DNA from: Acetispira formosa (nom. nud.)
Lineage (GTDB): Bacteria; Desulfobacterota; Desulfarculia; Adiutricales; Adiutricaceae
Assembly (NCBI GenBank): GCA_023525915.1
Contig: CP026657.1
Span: forward strand, 3,868,001 to 3,932,000
Direction: 5' to 3'
Length of the DNA stretch: 64,000 nt
Part shown: piece after piece, positions 35,601 to 44,753 of the stretch
Numbering within the stretch: position 1 is the first letter of the stretch
How the letters are laid out: the number at the start of each line of letters is the position of its first letter
Notes under the pieces: generated by a model
The model's database searches: none
Told to the model about the DNA's origin: nothing
The model's input: only the letters and a program-made list of their open reading frames with translations
Translations under genes and position numbers: made by a program

Positions 35601-35778
35601 GAAGCGTGGCCTCGTCGATCAGCAAGGCGTTGCCGAAGCCATACTCACCTTGGAACAAGGATTGGCGGCCGTCATTGAGATCGAACTGCCGATAACGCTT
35701 TTCCTGACCGATGAACAGATCGGCCACCGCGTTGACCGCTTCAGTCTGGAAATCCTGGTGTTTGAATTTCAGTTTCAT
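32635..35778 (-). CDS. res: Type III restriction enzyme, Res subunit
   Basis: 1047 residues. N-terminal SF2 helicase: Walker A METGTGKTYVY, motif II IIDEPQSVD, motif III YSATH, motif VI QKVGRGLRLCVNQ. C-terminal PD-(D/E)XK endonuclease: NPDWAVYLD (Asp) and YFVLETKGS (E-x-K), as in EcoP15I Res. Cleaves DNA after translocation when two unmethylated inversely oriented sites meet, and needs Mod. It starts 2 bp after the mod stop, so they are coupled. Length is usual for the family and no frame breaks are seen. Start ATG at 35778. Confidence 0.93.
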   Translation of the reverse strand: MKLKFKHQDFQTEAVNAVADLFIGQEKRYRQFDLNDGRQSLFQGEYGFGNALLIDEATLLANLKAVQKRHNLPLSDSAADKRFCVEMETGTGKTYVYTKTILELNKRYGFTKFIIVVPSVAIREGVRKSLAVTEEHFALIYDHVPHRYFIYNSARLSDVRQFATSSEIEIMIINIDAFRKSENVINQAQDRLNGETAMRFIQDTHPIVIIDEPQSVDNTPKAKEAIASLNPLCVLRYSATHREKINTVYRLTPVDAYQMGLVKQISVSSSQVAHAHNQPYVRLISTRQDKGFRARLEIDVRSVSGVVTRKALTVKPGDDLFILSGERELYQGYKVAGIDCTPDFEAVEFDNTEFVRYSQPLGDIDQNAVRRAQIRRTIETHLEKELRYKQHGVKVLSLFFIDEVKKYRTEDGSPGPYALMFAECYDELMALPKFAELKSRFPLPVEKVHDGYFSQDKKGHYKNTKGDSQDDYDTYNTIMKDKEWLLSFDSPLRFIFSHSALKEGWDNPNVFQVCTLLEQKSTFTCRQKVGRGLRLCVNQDGERLEDKNINILHVMASESFAEFAENLQKEIEDETGLKFGVLEIALFSGLTYEQPKTVEKVLAPAQAEQFVQELTRQGYLQDDGSATAKLAADLNAGQVELPPELTPAAEAVARLVEASPQTPLAGESISGLTYTAVITEEKTIDYDEAKELVDHFQKKKYIDKSGRMAQTMKEALRDGTLDLPQKFEAARQKLETVIRRADNRPKIRDASKDVTVKLNKRALLSPEFMAIWDRIKHKTTYRVAVDQAELTAKCLKALKTMEPIPKTRMVTQTADLNIEKSGVTHTERGLRTADLEAANPLPDILLIWQEECGLTLKLGRDLLIESGRLTDFVNNPQLFIEKSIPLINEAIHSLEIDGIRYMKLAGQEYYVQEIFDSEELLASLDNNAVPVGHSLYDHIVYDSETVEKPFAQALDNDPDVKMFFKLPSKFKIETPLGSYNPDWAVYLDRDGAQKLYFVLETKGSAKEAELRLKEKLKIHCGREHFKALENDLEFKVASDWKEFRIIS

Positions 35779-35780
35779 GG

Positions 35781-37784
35781 TTACACGAATTTGAAATCAA
35801 TGCCCGCGTCTCTAAGGGACAGCTTGGCGTTGCTCATGGCCGTCATATCAGGGAAGCAGTCCTGGCCGAAGATGATGCGGGCCGGGGCCAGAGCGGCCAT
35901 CTGCTTCACGGCTTCGGTGGAGAGGTCCTTCTCAAGGCAGACCAGCAAGAGGGAGTCCTCCCGCACGGAATAAACGGTGAAGCCTTCGATATCAAGAGGC
36001 ATCACCGACTCAGTCAGGGGCAGGCCCTGCTTGAGCATGATTTCGTAAACCATATCCAAGTCGGTGCGGTCGGGCTTGACCCGCTCGGTCATGCGGTTGA
36101 GGCGTTCTTCCAGCAAGGGCAGTTGGTCGCTGGTGATGGGGCTGGGGTCCCAGGTTTCCAGGTTGGAGCCGTCGAGTTTGAAGACTTTGAAGCCGGTGTC
36201 TGGTTCAGGTTTGCCTTCTCCGTCAAAGTCTAGTGTAGGGCTATCGTTAGTCAACTTAGCCTGGATTTTTTGCCCTGCCCGGCGAAGACGTTCCTTACCT
36301 ATTTCGGTTAAATAATGAGGCTTCTGTAATGAGTCAAGAAATGCGATAGCGCTTTTGATGGTCGCTTTAGACTTTTGATCAACTGCCAGTAGCTGGATAT
36401 CTAAATTTTCTGGTAATTGCACACAGATATATCGTCTTTGCTTTCTATCAGTATAATTCAGCGTCATAATGGCGTGAGCAGTGGTAGCGCTGCCAGAAAA
36501 AAAATCCAAAATCAAATCATTATCAGAAGTAATAAAAGATGCAAACCGGGCAATCAATTGAACGGGCTTTGGGTTGCTGAAAACAGGCTTCTCACCAAAT
36601 AATTCTTTTAAATCATACGAGCCAATCCTCCCATCTAGTTCAAAAAGGCTAGAAAGCTTTTCTTCATATTCATGGGCGTAAACCTTTAATTCAACAATTT
36701 TATTATGATCATCTCCGAATAAGATTTTATCTTGGGATATCAGTTCGGCCATGGTCGATTCTGGAAAGCGATACCCTAATAGTGGCTGCGTACAAGCCTG
36801 CCCGGTTATAGGGTGCATTATGTCGTATCGATAACCTTCACGGCCCGGATTGTGGACAGACTGACTCCCGGTATAAACTCCATCAAAATCAATATATTTG
36901 TACCGATCTAAAGGCCATAGCTGTGACTTTTTTTCTCGAAACCATTTAGAATAAGCTTCTTGCATAGCGTCCAGGTCGTTATATTTTTCCTTTAACTCGT
37001 CCCCAATTTTTACAAGCAAATCCTTAACAGCGGATATTTTTGTTTTCCATATACTTTCTGTTGCACTTTTATTTTTCGCATAGCACATGGTGTACTCATG
37101 CTCTATAGCGATTTGAGTAGGATTATTATCTGTCGCATTTTTCCAGATGATGGTTCCTACGAAATTTTCTTCCCCGAAAGCCTCATCACAGAGCTTACGG
37201 AGGTTATGAACCTCATGGTCATCGATTGAGATGAAAATAACCCCATCGTCGCGCAGCAGGCTGGCGGCCAGGCGCAGGCGGGGATACATCATGTTCAGCC
37301 AGTTGGTGTGGAAGCGGCCCATGCTTTCCGGGTTGGACTTGGTGGTCTGGCTGGTCACTTCTTTATAGCGGGCCAGGGTGTCCTTAAAATCGTCCTCATA
37401 GATGAAATCATGTCCGGTGTTGTAAGGCGGGTCGATGTAGATCATCTTGACCTGGCGATAATAGGAAGCCTGTAATAACTTCAGCACCTCCAGGTTGTCG
37501 CCTTCGATATAGAGATTCTTGGTGGTCTCGAAATTGACGCTCTCTTCCGGGCAGGGGCGCAGGGTGGCCGTGCTGCGCTTCTGGGCCAGCTTGAGGCATT
37601 CGGCTTTTCCTTTCCACTTAAACTCATATTTTTCGAAGTCGTCGTCGATATATTGGCCGCACAGGCTCAGGAGCTTGTCGATGTCCAGACGCCCCTCCAC
37701 AAAACACTGCGGAAAGGCCGCTTTCAGCTTGTCCAGTTCTTCGGCTTCCACATCCTTCGACAGGCCGTCCATTATCTCGGTCAT
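35781..37784 (-). CDS. mod: Type III restriction-modification, Mod adenine methyltransferase
   Basis: 667 residues from ATG 37784 (GGAG 8 bp upstream; an earlier frame start lacks this). Beta-class N6-adenine methylase order: catalytic motif DPPYNTGHDF near residue 130, target-recognition region in the middle, and SAM motif I FFSGSATTAHAIM after it. The middle third (target recognition) is more AT-rich than the ends, as expected for a swapped specificity domain. Supplies DNA recognition and protection to Res. Follows the helicase gene by 53 bp. Intact. Confidence 0.93.
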   Translation of the reverse strand: MTEIMDGLSKDVEAEELDKLKAAFPQCFVEGRLDIDKLLSLCGQYIDDDFEKYEFKWKGKAECLKLAQKRSTATLRPCPEESVNFETTKNLYIEGDNLEVLKLLQASYYRQVKMIYIDPPYNTGHDFIYEDDFKDTLARYKEVTSQTTKSNPESMGRFHTNWLNMMYPRLRLAASLLRDDGVIFISIDDHEVHNLRKLCDEAFGEENFVGTIIWKNATDNNPTQIAIEHEYTMCYAKNKSATESIWKTKISAVKDLLVKIGDELKEKYNDLDAMQEAYSKWFREKKSQLWPLDRYKYIDFDGVYTGSQSVHNPGREGYRYDIMHPITGQACTQPLLGYRFPESTMAELISQDKILFGDDHNKIVELKVYAHEYEEKLSSLFELDGRIGSYDLKELFGEKPVFSNPKPVQLIARFASFITSDNDLILDFFSGSATTAHAIMTLNYTDRKQRRYICVQLPENLDIQLLAVDQKSKATIKSAIAFLDSLQKPHYLTEIGKERLRRAGQKIQAKLTNDSPTLDFDGEGKPEPDTGFKVFKLDGSNLETWDPSPITSDQLPLLEERLNRMTERVKPDRTDLDMVYEIMLKQGLPLTESVMPLDIEGFTVYSVREDSLLLVCLEKDLSTEAVKQMAALAPARIIFGQDCFPDMTAMSNAKLSLRDAGIDFKFV

Positions 37785-37837
37785 GGGTATAGGCTCCCGT
37801 ATCAGCAAAATTTAGACAAATATACCACAAAAACGGC

Positions 37838-40480
37838 TCACGCGCCCGCCACATTGATGGCGAAGAGCCGAACGACCTCGGAGGTCAATTGAGTACCTTT
37901 GGCCACCTCCTCAAGGCGCTGCTCCAGTTCCGCGTCCAGCCGCATTTTGTCCAGAAAGAGAGTCTGCTCGGCGGCTTTAAAGTTTTGGCGCTGGGAATTC
38001 AGAAACTTCATGGCCTCCAGCTTCTCCAGAGGGGAGCTGGCCTGACCCAGACGGCTTTCAGCCTGGGTGATCTGGCGTCGCAAACGGTCCAGCCGCCGCT
38101 CCAGGTCCAGCTTGGCTTCCAGATTATAGGCTTTCAGCCGGGCAATTTCCTGGCTTTCGGCCAAATCAACCTCTTTGACCGTTTCCCGCCGAAAAGGCTC
38201 TGGGTCGATCAGCTTGTCCAGGGCGTCCGGGGCTTTGGGCTTACTCCGACCGTCCCGTCGGCCGTAGATTTCCCGGTCGGCCCGGTAGGAGGCCACCGGG
38301 AGCTCCATTATTCGGCGGCACTCGGCTTCATCCAGCACTCGGCCGGAAGCCGTGCGCCCGACCAGAACGCAGTAACGCCACTGATTGAAGAAGTTGGCCT
38401 TGATGGTGACTTCATAGAAGCCGATGCGGCAGGGCTCCAGTTCGGCCTCGACCCTGATTTCGCCCCGGTCGGGAATGCCCCGCCAGAATATTTCCCCTAA
38501 AATATTCTGGGCCAGCGGGCTGGTGATGGTGTACCAGCCGGTTTTGGGCAGGCTCCGGTCAGTCATGCTGTATTCGGACCGACGCGGGCGGGCTCCGGTG
38601 AAAACCTTTTCCGGCTGAAGGCCGATCTTCAAGGTACGGGTCTGGTCGTCGAGCTCATAACCTTCTTTGCCATCGAAAAACCAGCGGGTCACGGCCCACA
38701 GGGAGTCGTTGACGGCCTTGACCTTGTCCTTAAGATATCGGGGCGAAACAACGGCTTGGCTATGAATTTCCTGGGCAAAGCCGCTGAACAGAATATCCTC
38801 GGCGCTCCGCACCAGAGCCTTATTGGCCTCCTTATGCTCTTCCAGCAAGCGCTCGAAAGCCGCCTCGATCTCAGCTTTGTCTCTGGCCTGGGCCGCCGTC
38901 TGGCCGTATTCTTCAGCCCGGCTGAACTGCCCCAGCCAGTCCTCGGCCAGGCCGAAAACTCCGTCGAACTGCAAAAGGCGCTTGTTGATCAATTCCAGCA
39001 GACGAACGTCAGAGAAAATTTCCCGGCATAGAAAGTTGACCACCAGCACGTCGTTGGCCTGGCCCTGCCGGTGACAGCGGCCCACCCGCTGCTCCACCTT
39101 CAAAGCGTTGTAGGGCAAGTCATAATTGATGACCAGAGAACAGAATTCCAGGTTAAAACCCTCGGCGGCCAGGTCGGTGGCGATGAGGATGTCGGCTTCG
39201 TTTTGAAAACGGTCCATCAGGCCGTAGTCCCGGCTGTTGCGGCCGTTGTAGGTCAGCACCCGGCCCCGGAAGCGCCCCTGGTTCAGAAGCCGGAAAAGGT
39301 ATTTCTGGGTGGCGGTGTTGTCAGTGAAGATAAGGGCCTTGGGGGCAGCCCCGGCCTTTTTAAGGCGGGCCAGACTCTGCCGGAGCACCTTGAGAAAAGC
39401 CCCGGCCTTGGCCCCGCCGTCCAGTCCCTCACAGAGGCCCAGCATCTCCCGGAAGAGATTCAGTTCAGCGGCCACGTCCTCGTCGCCGGTATTCTTCCCC
39501 AAGCGGGAGATGACGCCCCGGAGAGTCTGGCCGAAAGCGGCCGGGGATGAGGAGAAAGAGCGCCACAGCATCAGGGCCAGATCATAACCGTCCATCTTGG
39601 GAAAGGCCGCCTTGACCGGCCGCTCCAGGTAGTCGGTCAACAGGCCGTGAAGCTGACGCTCCTCACCGGTCAAGGCATATTCGCAGGTGATGGCCAGGCG
39701 TTGGGGGATTTTCAGATAACCCGCGACCTCATCGCGCCGGGTACGAAAACAGTAGGGCCGCAGCCGCTCGGCCAGTTCCCCATAGTTTTCCGGGCGGCGG
39801 AAGTAACGGCGATAGAAGGCGTCTTCACTGTAAAAGACGCCTTCATCGATGAAGTTGATCAGGCCGTAAATGTCCAGGATGGAGTTCTGGATGGGCGTGG
39901 CCGTCAGGAGTAGCTTGAAGGCCCGGCCGACGGCCGCCTTGACGGCCGCCAGCTTCCGGCTCTCCCCGGAGTGGACGTGGCGCAAGTGATGGGCTTCCTC
40001 AAAGACGGCCACTTCCCACTCCACCTCGGAGATCAGGTCGGCCTGTTCGGCGGCGTAGTCATAGGTGGTCAGAATGGCTCCGGGTTGCCGGAAAGGGTTG
40101 TCCGCTTCTCCGGCCCCGTTTTCCGGGGCCGCAGCCGAGCCGTCAATGACAAACAGGGGCAGGCTGAAGCGTCGGTCAATGAGCCGCCGCCACTGCCCCA
40201 AAAGCGGAGCGGGAACGATGATGATGATTCGGCGGCAGCCCTCATGCCACCTCTGACTCAGCACCAAGAGGGCTTCATAGGTTTTACCCAGGCTTCCGTC
40301 GTCACACAGCACCGCGCCCCTGACGAACGGCGACCGCATGGCGAACAAGGCGGCGGCCACCTGAAAGGGAAAAATCTCGATCTCCGAAGAGGCCAGGGCC
40401 ACGGTCAATCTATCCCGACCGTAGGCGTAATCGGCCAGAGCGCGAGCCTTATAGTAAGCGTGGAACGGTGAAAGTCGCAC
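37838..40480 (-). CDS. SNF2/RapA-like helicase, first gene of the type III RM operon
   Basis: 880 residues. SNF2-type ATPase: Walker A is DDGSLGKTYEA instead of the usual DEVGLGKT, the DEAH box is FEEAH (Asp replaced by Glu), motif III is LTATPIQNS, and motif VI is QRVGRCHRQGQ. A helical coiled-coil C-terminus (residues ~780-870) follows: LEAKLDLERRLDRLRRQITQ. Similar helicases occur with phage-defence loci such as DISARM and Dnd-type clusters. Here it is upstream of mod and res on the same strand with 53 bp between, so a three-gene module is likely. Role (translocation, sensing or degradation) is unknown. Confidence 0.85.
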   Translation of the reverse strand: MRLSPFHAYYKARALADYAYGRDRLTVALASSEIEIFPFQVAAALFAMRSPFVRGAVLCDDGSLGKTYEALLVLSQRWHEGCRRIIIIVPAPLLGQWRRLIDRRFSLPLFVIDGSAAAPENGAGEADNPFRQPGAILTTYDYAAEQADLISEVEWEVAVFEEAHHLRHVHSGESRKLAAVKAAVGRAFKLLLTATPIQNSILDIYGLINFIDEGVFYSEDAFYRRYFRRPENYGELAERLRPYCFRTRRDEVAGYLKIPQRLAITCEYALTGEERQLHGLLTDYLERPVKAAFPKMDGYDLALMLWRSFSSSPAAFGQTLRGVISRLGKNTGDEDVAAELNLFREMLGLCEGLDGGAKAGAFLKVLRQSLARLKKAGAAPKALIFTDNTATQKYLFRLLNQGRFRGRVLTYNGRNSRDYGLMDRFQNEADILIATDLAAEGFNLEFCSLVINYDLPYNALKVEQRVGRCHRQGQANDVLVVNFLCREIFSDVRLLELINKRLLQFDGVFGLAEDWLGQFSRAEEYGQTAAQARDKAEIEAAFERLLEEHKEANKALVRSAEDILFSGFAQEIHSQAVVSPRYLKDKVKAVNDSLWAVTRWFFDGKEGYELDDQTRTLKIGLQPEKVFTGARPRRSEYSMTDRSLPKTGWYTITSPLAQNILGEIFWRGIPDRGEIRVEAELEPCRIGFYEVTIKANFFNQWRYCVLVGRTASGRVLDEAECRRIMELPVASYRADREIYGRRDGRSKPKAPDALDKLIDPEPFRRETVKEVDLAESQEIARLKAYNLEAKLDLERRLDRLRRQITQAESRLGQASSPLEKLEAMKFLNSQRQNFKAAEQTLFLDKMRLDAELEQRLEEVAKGTQLTSEVVRLFAINVAGA

Positions 40481-41178
40481 GTTCGGGAAGAAATCCTCAA
40501 TATTCTAAACATAAAGCCGGAATGGCCAACATCGACCCAATGCCTGGGCAGCTCGATTCAACATATCGAAATTATACCATAACCTTGGATCACCCAACAG
40601 AGGATAGAATCGCGTTCATAAGGGAGGCTCACCAAGCCCTGGAAGGATGTCATCCGGGTGGAAACGGCTTATCTAAGGTAGAGATACTGCTCATGGGTTT
40701 AGCTCGTCCAAGCCGAGGCGGGAGCCTATCAGACACGCCTCTTGGCGATGGAATAAGCTTTAAAACAGGAAACTTAGCAAGCAGTTGGGATGACTTCGCG
40801 AAGGTCGGTTCTCAGACAAATATAGGCTCACGGGGTTATGACTGGCCGGAGGTTGCCTCCTCCAGCCAACCCAGGTTATAACGGGCGAAAATGAAAACGC
40901 AGAACCGCAGGACCGCAGCGAGCAAAATTCGGTAAAGTAAATTTGCGGTCGACAGGTCCCCCACGCTCCCGCCATGGCAATCGCCGCCAGCACCATGTAG
41001 CCTGGCGGGAAAAAGAGAACGACCGGCAGAGTCACGCCGTCTCTCCTTTTGAGGCCCGCCCTTCCGACCCCATGGACTGAAATGCAATGTCGAAAAATGG
41101 CTTCTGCGGCGCTGCGTTCTATGCGGCCTCGTTGCTTGGGGTATACGACCCCTCGACCGCATAGAACGCAGATGGCCA
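40481..41178. other. 698-bp region without a convincing gene
   Basis: Between divergent flanks of the helicase gene start and the end of the DUF927 gene. It holds a 15-bp perfect inverted repeat at 41112-41126/41157-41171 (CTGCGTTCTATGCGG and complement) about 8 bp before the end of the DUF927 gene, which could serve as its terminator although no U-tract follows. A frame at 40519-40881 (plus) and one at 41182-40760 (minus) are open but neither shows a motif; I regard them as weak. Confidence 0.5.
40519..40881 (+). CDS. Weak ORF candidate of 120 residues
   Basis: Starts MANIDPMPGQLDSTYRNYTI and contains a helical patch DRIAFIREAHQALEGCHPGG. No recognised domain and no clear ribosome site; it is divergent from the helicase gene, where a regulator of the restriction operon could lie, but no HTH is obvious. 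Listed only so that the position is not lost. Confidence 0.2.
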   Translation, partial: GMANIDPMPGQLDSTYRNYTITLDHPTEDRIAFIREAHQALEGCHPGGNGLSKVEILLMGLARPSRGGSLSDTPLGDGISFKTGNLASSWDDFAKVGSQTNIGSRGYDWPEVASSSQPRL

Positions 41179-44004
41179 TCACTTAAAAAGAGCGTCTACA
41201 TTACGCATGGCCTTTTGGCGCTCCTCTTCGAGCTCTTCCGGGTCAGGTTTGCCCTCCCAAGACGACGGGATGAACACCACCCCCGTCATATTTCGACCGT
41301 TGACCCACTTGTTGGTCTTTATTGTCCCAGCACTGGTATGGGCTAGACACCCCAGACGGTCCAGCGCAGCCAGTAGTGCCTTACGGTTGACACCTTTCGT
41401 CTGTTCATTGAAGGCCGGCGTCAACAGAAGGTACCACTTCTCATCACCTTCGCTCCAAGTATAGCCATCCACAGTATGGGGAGGATACGGGCTGGGGGAA
41501 TCCAGGTCAATGAAACGGGAGGTGCCGGAGTGCCTGGCAATGTAGTCTTGAAGGTTCTTAATGGCTTTTATGTTCTCCAGGTTGCCATGGCCTTCTCGGT
41601 GGCTAAGCCAGATGTTGAACCACTCACCGGCAGCCTTTTTAGATGCCCCAACATCAAAGGGCAGCACTCCAAATGAGATGCCCAACTCCCCGGCGGCGGC
41701 AGGGAGGCTGAGTTTCCGAGCTACTCTCCTGACCTGCCCGGAAGCGTCCGGCGGGCAGTATTCTGAGACAAAAGCCTCCATCTCCTTCTTTATGAAGGCG
41801 GTGTTAGCTTCGAGATCAGCGCATAGAGCGGTCATAAAAGCACGAAATGGAGTTCCATAATAGCGACAGGCGTTATAGCTCAGGAGTTCACTGAGCTTGC
41901 CGCCGTCCGTCAGACCATGTAGCTCTTGAAAGGTGTTTTCCGTCTCCAGCCCATCGATAGGCAGGTCGATGACCCGAATCTCCTGCCCGGCCAGAGTGGT
42001 ATATTTACCGAACTCCTGTATTTTATCGTTGATCGTCTGTTCTCCGGTGGACAGAAAGTTCAGGTGCCATTTATGAAGCGGCCTCCGGCTGGCATCAGCC
42101 CGCAGGCGGGCCTTACCCTGACCATTGGCTAGCATATAGGTGATCCTACTAACGTCTTCCGCGCGGGCCTGGCTAATCTCATCTAGAATCATGAGATTGT
42201 CGTTATGCAGAGTGGCCCCAACTTCCAAAGCGTTGTCCGTGGTTCGCCATTGCAGGATGTAACCCCGTGGGCCACCACCCCCGCAGACGCTGCCGACCAC
42301 CATGGCCAAGGTACTTTTGCCGGTTGAAGACTCGCCGAACACATGGATACCGCCGCCCTCCAGACCGACCAGCCTGAGTAGAGGGCCGGTCAGGGCATAG
42401 CAGGTCAGGAGTTCCAGGAGGCTATTACCCCGGCAATAACGGCCGACGTGCTCCTGCCATTCGGCCAGGGTTCCGGAGACCTGATAAAGATTGTCCGTTC
42501 CCTCAGTCTGAAAATGTATTTTTTCCTCAAGCTCCCCGCCGAAGCTGGCGTCCGGCAGGATATAGGTATCGCCAGTCCAGCCAACACGCTGGACGCAGAG
42601 CAGGGGTAAATCATTCGGAGCCCCGTTCATGAGGTATTCCATTAAATACGACTGAGCCTTTGAGGATGTCGGGGATAGCTCCAGGCCATGATCAAGCAAG
42701 AGGCTGATCACGACCTCACCGCGTCCTTTCATATCCCTCATGAAGACGCTGACTTCTTTTTTGCGGCCGTCGGAAGTGGTAATCTCCACCAGCCTGGCCC
42801 AGCCGGCCCCTTCGGAGTTTCGCATCTTCCCCAGCACCTTCAAGGGCGAGCAGACCCTGACCGGTTCGCCGTCGCCGGTCTCGCTTTGGCGGTAAAGCCC
42901 ATCTTTTTTATGGAAGAAGTTCATAGCCCGCCGGGTCTCCTCTGATCGCCGATATTTCCATAGGTCCGCCGGGCTGCGAACCCCGCATTGCTTTCCGCAC
43001 TCAAATGGCAGATTCCTAATATACTCGCAGCCGATGGGGCCACGCCCTTGCCTCATCTGCGGGGTGTTAATCTTTTTCTCTGTCTCCTCGAAACTATAAC
43101 CAGGGTAGCCCTGACTTAGCTCGTGGATCAGCTTTCGGCCGGCTTCGCCGAAAGAGGCCATAATTCTAATCATGGCCCACCAATGAGGTTCGGGCAGGGT
43201 ATCTCTGTCTTTGGAACAGTGGGCTATAAAATCGCAGTTGAGAAGAGCCTCAATGCCGGATACGGGGTTGGCCCTGTTGTTGAAAGCCCGGATAGAACCA
43301 ATGGCATCAGCATACAGTTCAGCCAGACGAGGCGATAAGACCGGCTCTTTCGTTCCCGCATCAAAGCCTATTCGCGGCTCCAGCGTCAAGCGTTCCAAGT
43401 CAGGGTAATCGAGATTAAAGAATTCCCAGGCACTGACCGGGACTTTATATCGGCCATTGTCGCCCCGTTTGATGTTGGGACAGCGCAGAAGGTGTCCGCG
43501 CCCCATGCAGTACAGACTCAAATCCAAAATATTGGGGATCGGAGCCGGAGCGAAGGCCATGCCTTGAAGTGCTCTGGCCATGTGCTTATGAATCAGGGGC
43601 AGTTCGGGATGTCCCGCCTCTCCGCCAAAGACCGCCGCCGGTATCTCAATGTGGCAGCCTTTTCGGCCACTTAGGTAGAAGCGGCAGTATCCCGGATCAA
43701 CTTGGATTCTTTCCGCCAATCTTTCCAGTAGGTCTTTGGCTCTAGCGATAGCCATGTCCGGGCAAAACTTTAAATCTGAACCTGCCCCATGTTTGCAGTC
43801 GATGTCCATAATAAAATCCCCGTACCGAACGGGCTCGGGTTTACCTTTTTCCGGCTCGTAGGCGAAAGACATGGTGCTGAAGGCAGTGTACCCCTCTGCA
43901 ATAGCCTTTTGGCGCTCCTCAGGTGTATCTTGGATCATGTCCCAAGGGCCGTAGGGCTTGTCGGCGCGTCCAACATAGATGTAGCGAATCTCGTTGTCGT
44001 TCAT
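41179..44004 (-). CDS. Primase/helicase-type protein with DUF927 domain
   Basis: 941 residues. N-terminal ~300 residues look like a primase-like module: MDIDCKHGAGSDLKF supplies paired acidic residues, and SGRKGCHIEIP is a conserved block; a small Cys pair (CEC-type region near CGKQCG) may bind zinc. The DUF927 helicase part follows with Walker A HVFGESSTGKSTLAMV and MILDEISQARAED as Walker B. Such proteins start or drive replication of phages and integrative elements. AAGGAG precedes the ATG at 44004. Likely the replication protein of the island, working with the DUF3987 gene. Confidence 0.82.
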   Translation of the reverse strand: MNDNEIRYIYVGRADKPYGPWDMIQDTPEERQKAIAEGYTAFSTMSFAYEPEKGKPEPVRYGDFIMDIDCKHGAGSDLKFCPDMAIARAKDLLERLAERIQVDPGYCRFYLSGRKGCHIEIPAAVFGGEAGHPELPLIHKHMARALQGMAFAPAPIPNILDLSLYCMGRGHLLRCPNIKRGDNGRYKVPVSAWEFFNLDYPDLERLTLEPRIGFDAGTKEPVLSPRLAELYADAIGSIRAFNNRANPVSGIEALLNCDFIAHCSKDRDTLPEPHWWAMIRIMASFGEAGRKLIHELSQGYPGYSFEETEKKINTPQMRQGRGPIGCEYIRNLPFECGKQCGVRSPADLWKYRRSEETRRAMNFFHKKDGLYRQSETGDGEPVRVCSPLKVLGKMRNSEGAGWARLVEITTSDGRKKEVSVFMRDMKGRGEVVISLLLDHGLELSPTSSKAQSYLMEYLMNGAPNDLPLLCVQRVGWTGDTYILPDASFGGELEEKIHFQTEGTDNLYQVSGTLAEWQEHVGRYCRGNSLLELLTCYALTGPLLRLVGLEGGGIHVFGESSTGKSTLAMVVGSVCGGGGPRGYILQWRTTDNALEVGATLHNDNLMILDEISQARAEDVSRITYMLANGQGKARLRADASRRPLHKWHLNFLSTGEQTINDKIQEFGKYTTLAGQEIRVIDLPIDGLETENTFQELHGLTDGGKLSELLSYNACRYYGTPFRAFMTALCADLEANTAFIKKEMEAFVSEYCPPDASGQVRRVARKLSLPAAAGELGISFGVLPFDVGASKKAAGEWFNIWLSHREGHGNLENIKAIKNLQDYIARHSGTSRFIDLDSPSPYPPHTVDGYTWSEGDEKWYLLLTPAFNEQTKGVNRKALLAALDRLGCLAHTSAGTIKTNKWVNGRNMTGVVFIPSSWEGKPDPEELEEERQKAMRNVDALFK

Positions 44005-44197
44005 ATTAAAATCTCCTTAAGAGTATTTCGCCCGGAATCACCGAACCGAGATGGACAGTGATACATTGGGCCATAAGATATACACGTAGATAAAAGTTTA
44101 CATGTAAGTCGGGAGCGTTATGAAGTTACTGGGCATAAAGCGAAAGGGCAGCGGCTGTCACCAGCCGCTGCCCTAAGTCCGTCGTTAAATTCGAGAG

Positions 44198-44428
44198 TTA
44201 CTTCTCGTTGTATCTCTGGAGCCAATCAATGAAGTCATCGCGTTCGTAGGCGATCTTCTTCCCGATCCTGACCTTGAGCTTCGGTCCTTCCCCCCGCATG
44301 TCGATGTTGCGGAGCGTCGACGCCCTGAAGATGCCCCCAAGATGCTTGGCCGCCTCTTCCCGGCTGAAGATCGGCGGCAAAGACTGCCGCAGCTTACTGA
44401 ACAAGCATTCACTGTTTCCTAAGGCCAT
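44198..44428 (-). CDS. Small HTH protein, AlpA/excisionase-like
   Basis: 76 residues. The core reads FSREEAAKHLGGIFRASTLR, then a wing-like segment LKVRIGKKIAYERDDFIDWL, the pattern of MerR-like excisionases and AlpA regulators. A strong AAAGGAGGG lies 9 bp before the ATG. Lies between the two replication-type genes. Could control excision or the expression of the replication block. One of two such genes in the island. Confidence 0.7.
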   Translation of the reverse strand: MALGNSECLFSKLRQSLPPIFSREEAAKHLGGIFRASTLRNIDMRGEGPKLKVRIGKKIAYERDDFIDWLQRYNEK

Positions 44429-44642
44429 AAGACTGTCCCTCCTTTGATGTGATAGTTGGCGCTCGTCTTATATCGCGCTAACTCACATATAATAATCACG
44501 TTGTGTCTTTTTTAATGGACAGCAACATTAAGGTTGATGGAATAAAGCATGGCGTTAATGTTTTCATAAAAATTTCCAAGGAAATATCCTTTATGTTTTT
44601 TGGCTGAATATGCCTATCAGACATAAAATCGCTTTTAACAAC

Positions 44643-44678
44643 AAAAACCATCTACAAAACAGTTTGTAGATGGTTTTT
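44643..44678 (-). terminator. Intrinsic terminator after the DUF3987 gene
   Basis: AAAAACCATCTACAAA and TTTGTAGATGGTTTTT form a perfect 16-bp stem with an ACAG loop, A-rich before and U-rich after in both directions. Nothing else is apparent in 44429-44753 beyond AT-rich sequence. Confidence 0.85.
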
Positions 44679-44753
44679 AAGGATTGGAAGTTATTTTTTA
44701 AGGCCACATGAAATATTAGCCACAAATTTGACCCCAAACTCAACTGATTATGA

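Noticed and set aside
40760-41182. 140-codon minus-strand frame downstream of the DUF927 gene
   Set aside because: Starts inside the end of the DUF927 gene, crosses an inverted repeat, and has no motif or ribosome site.
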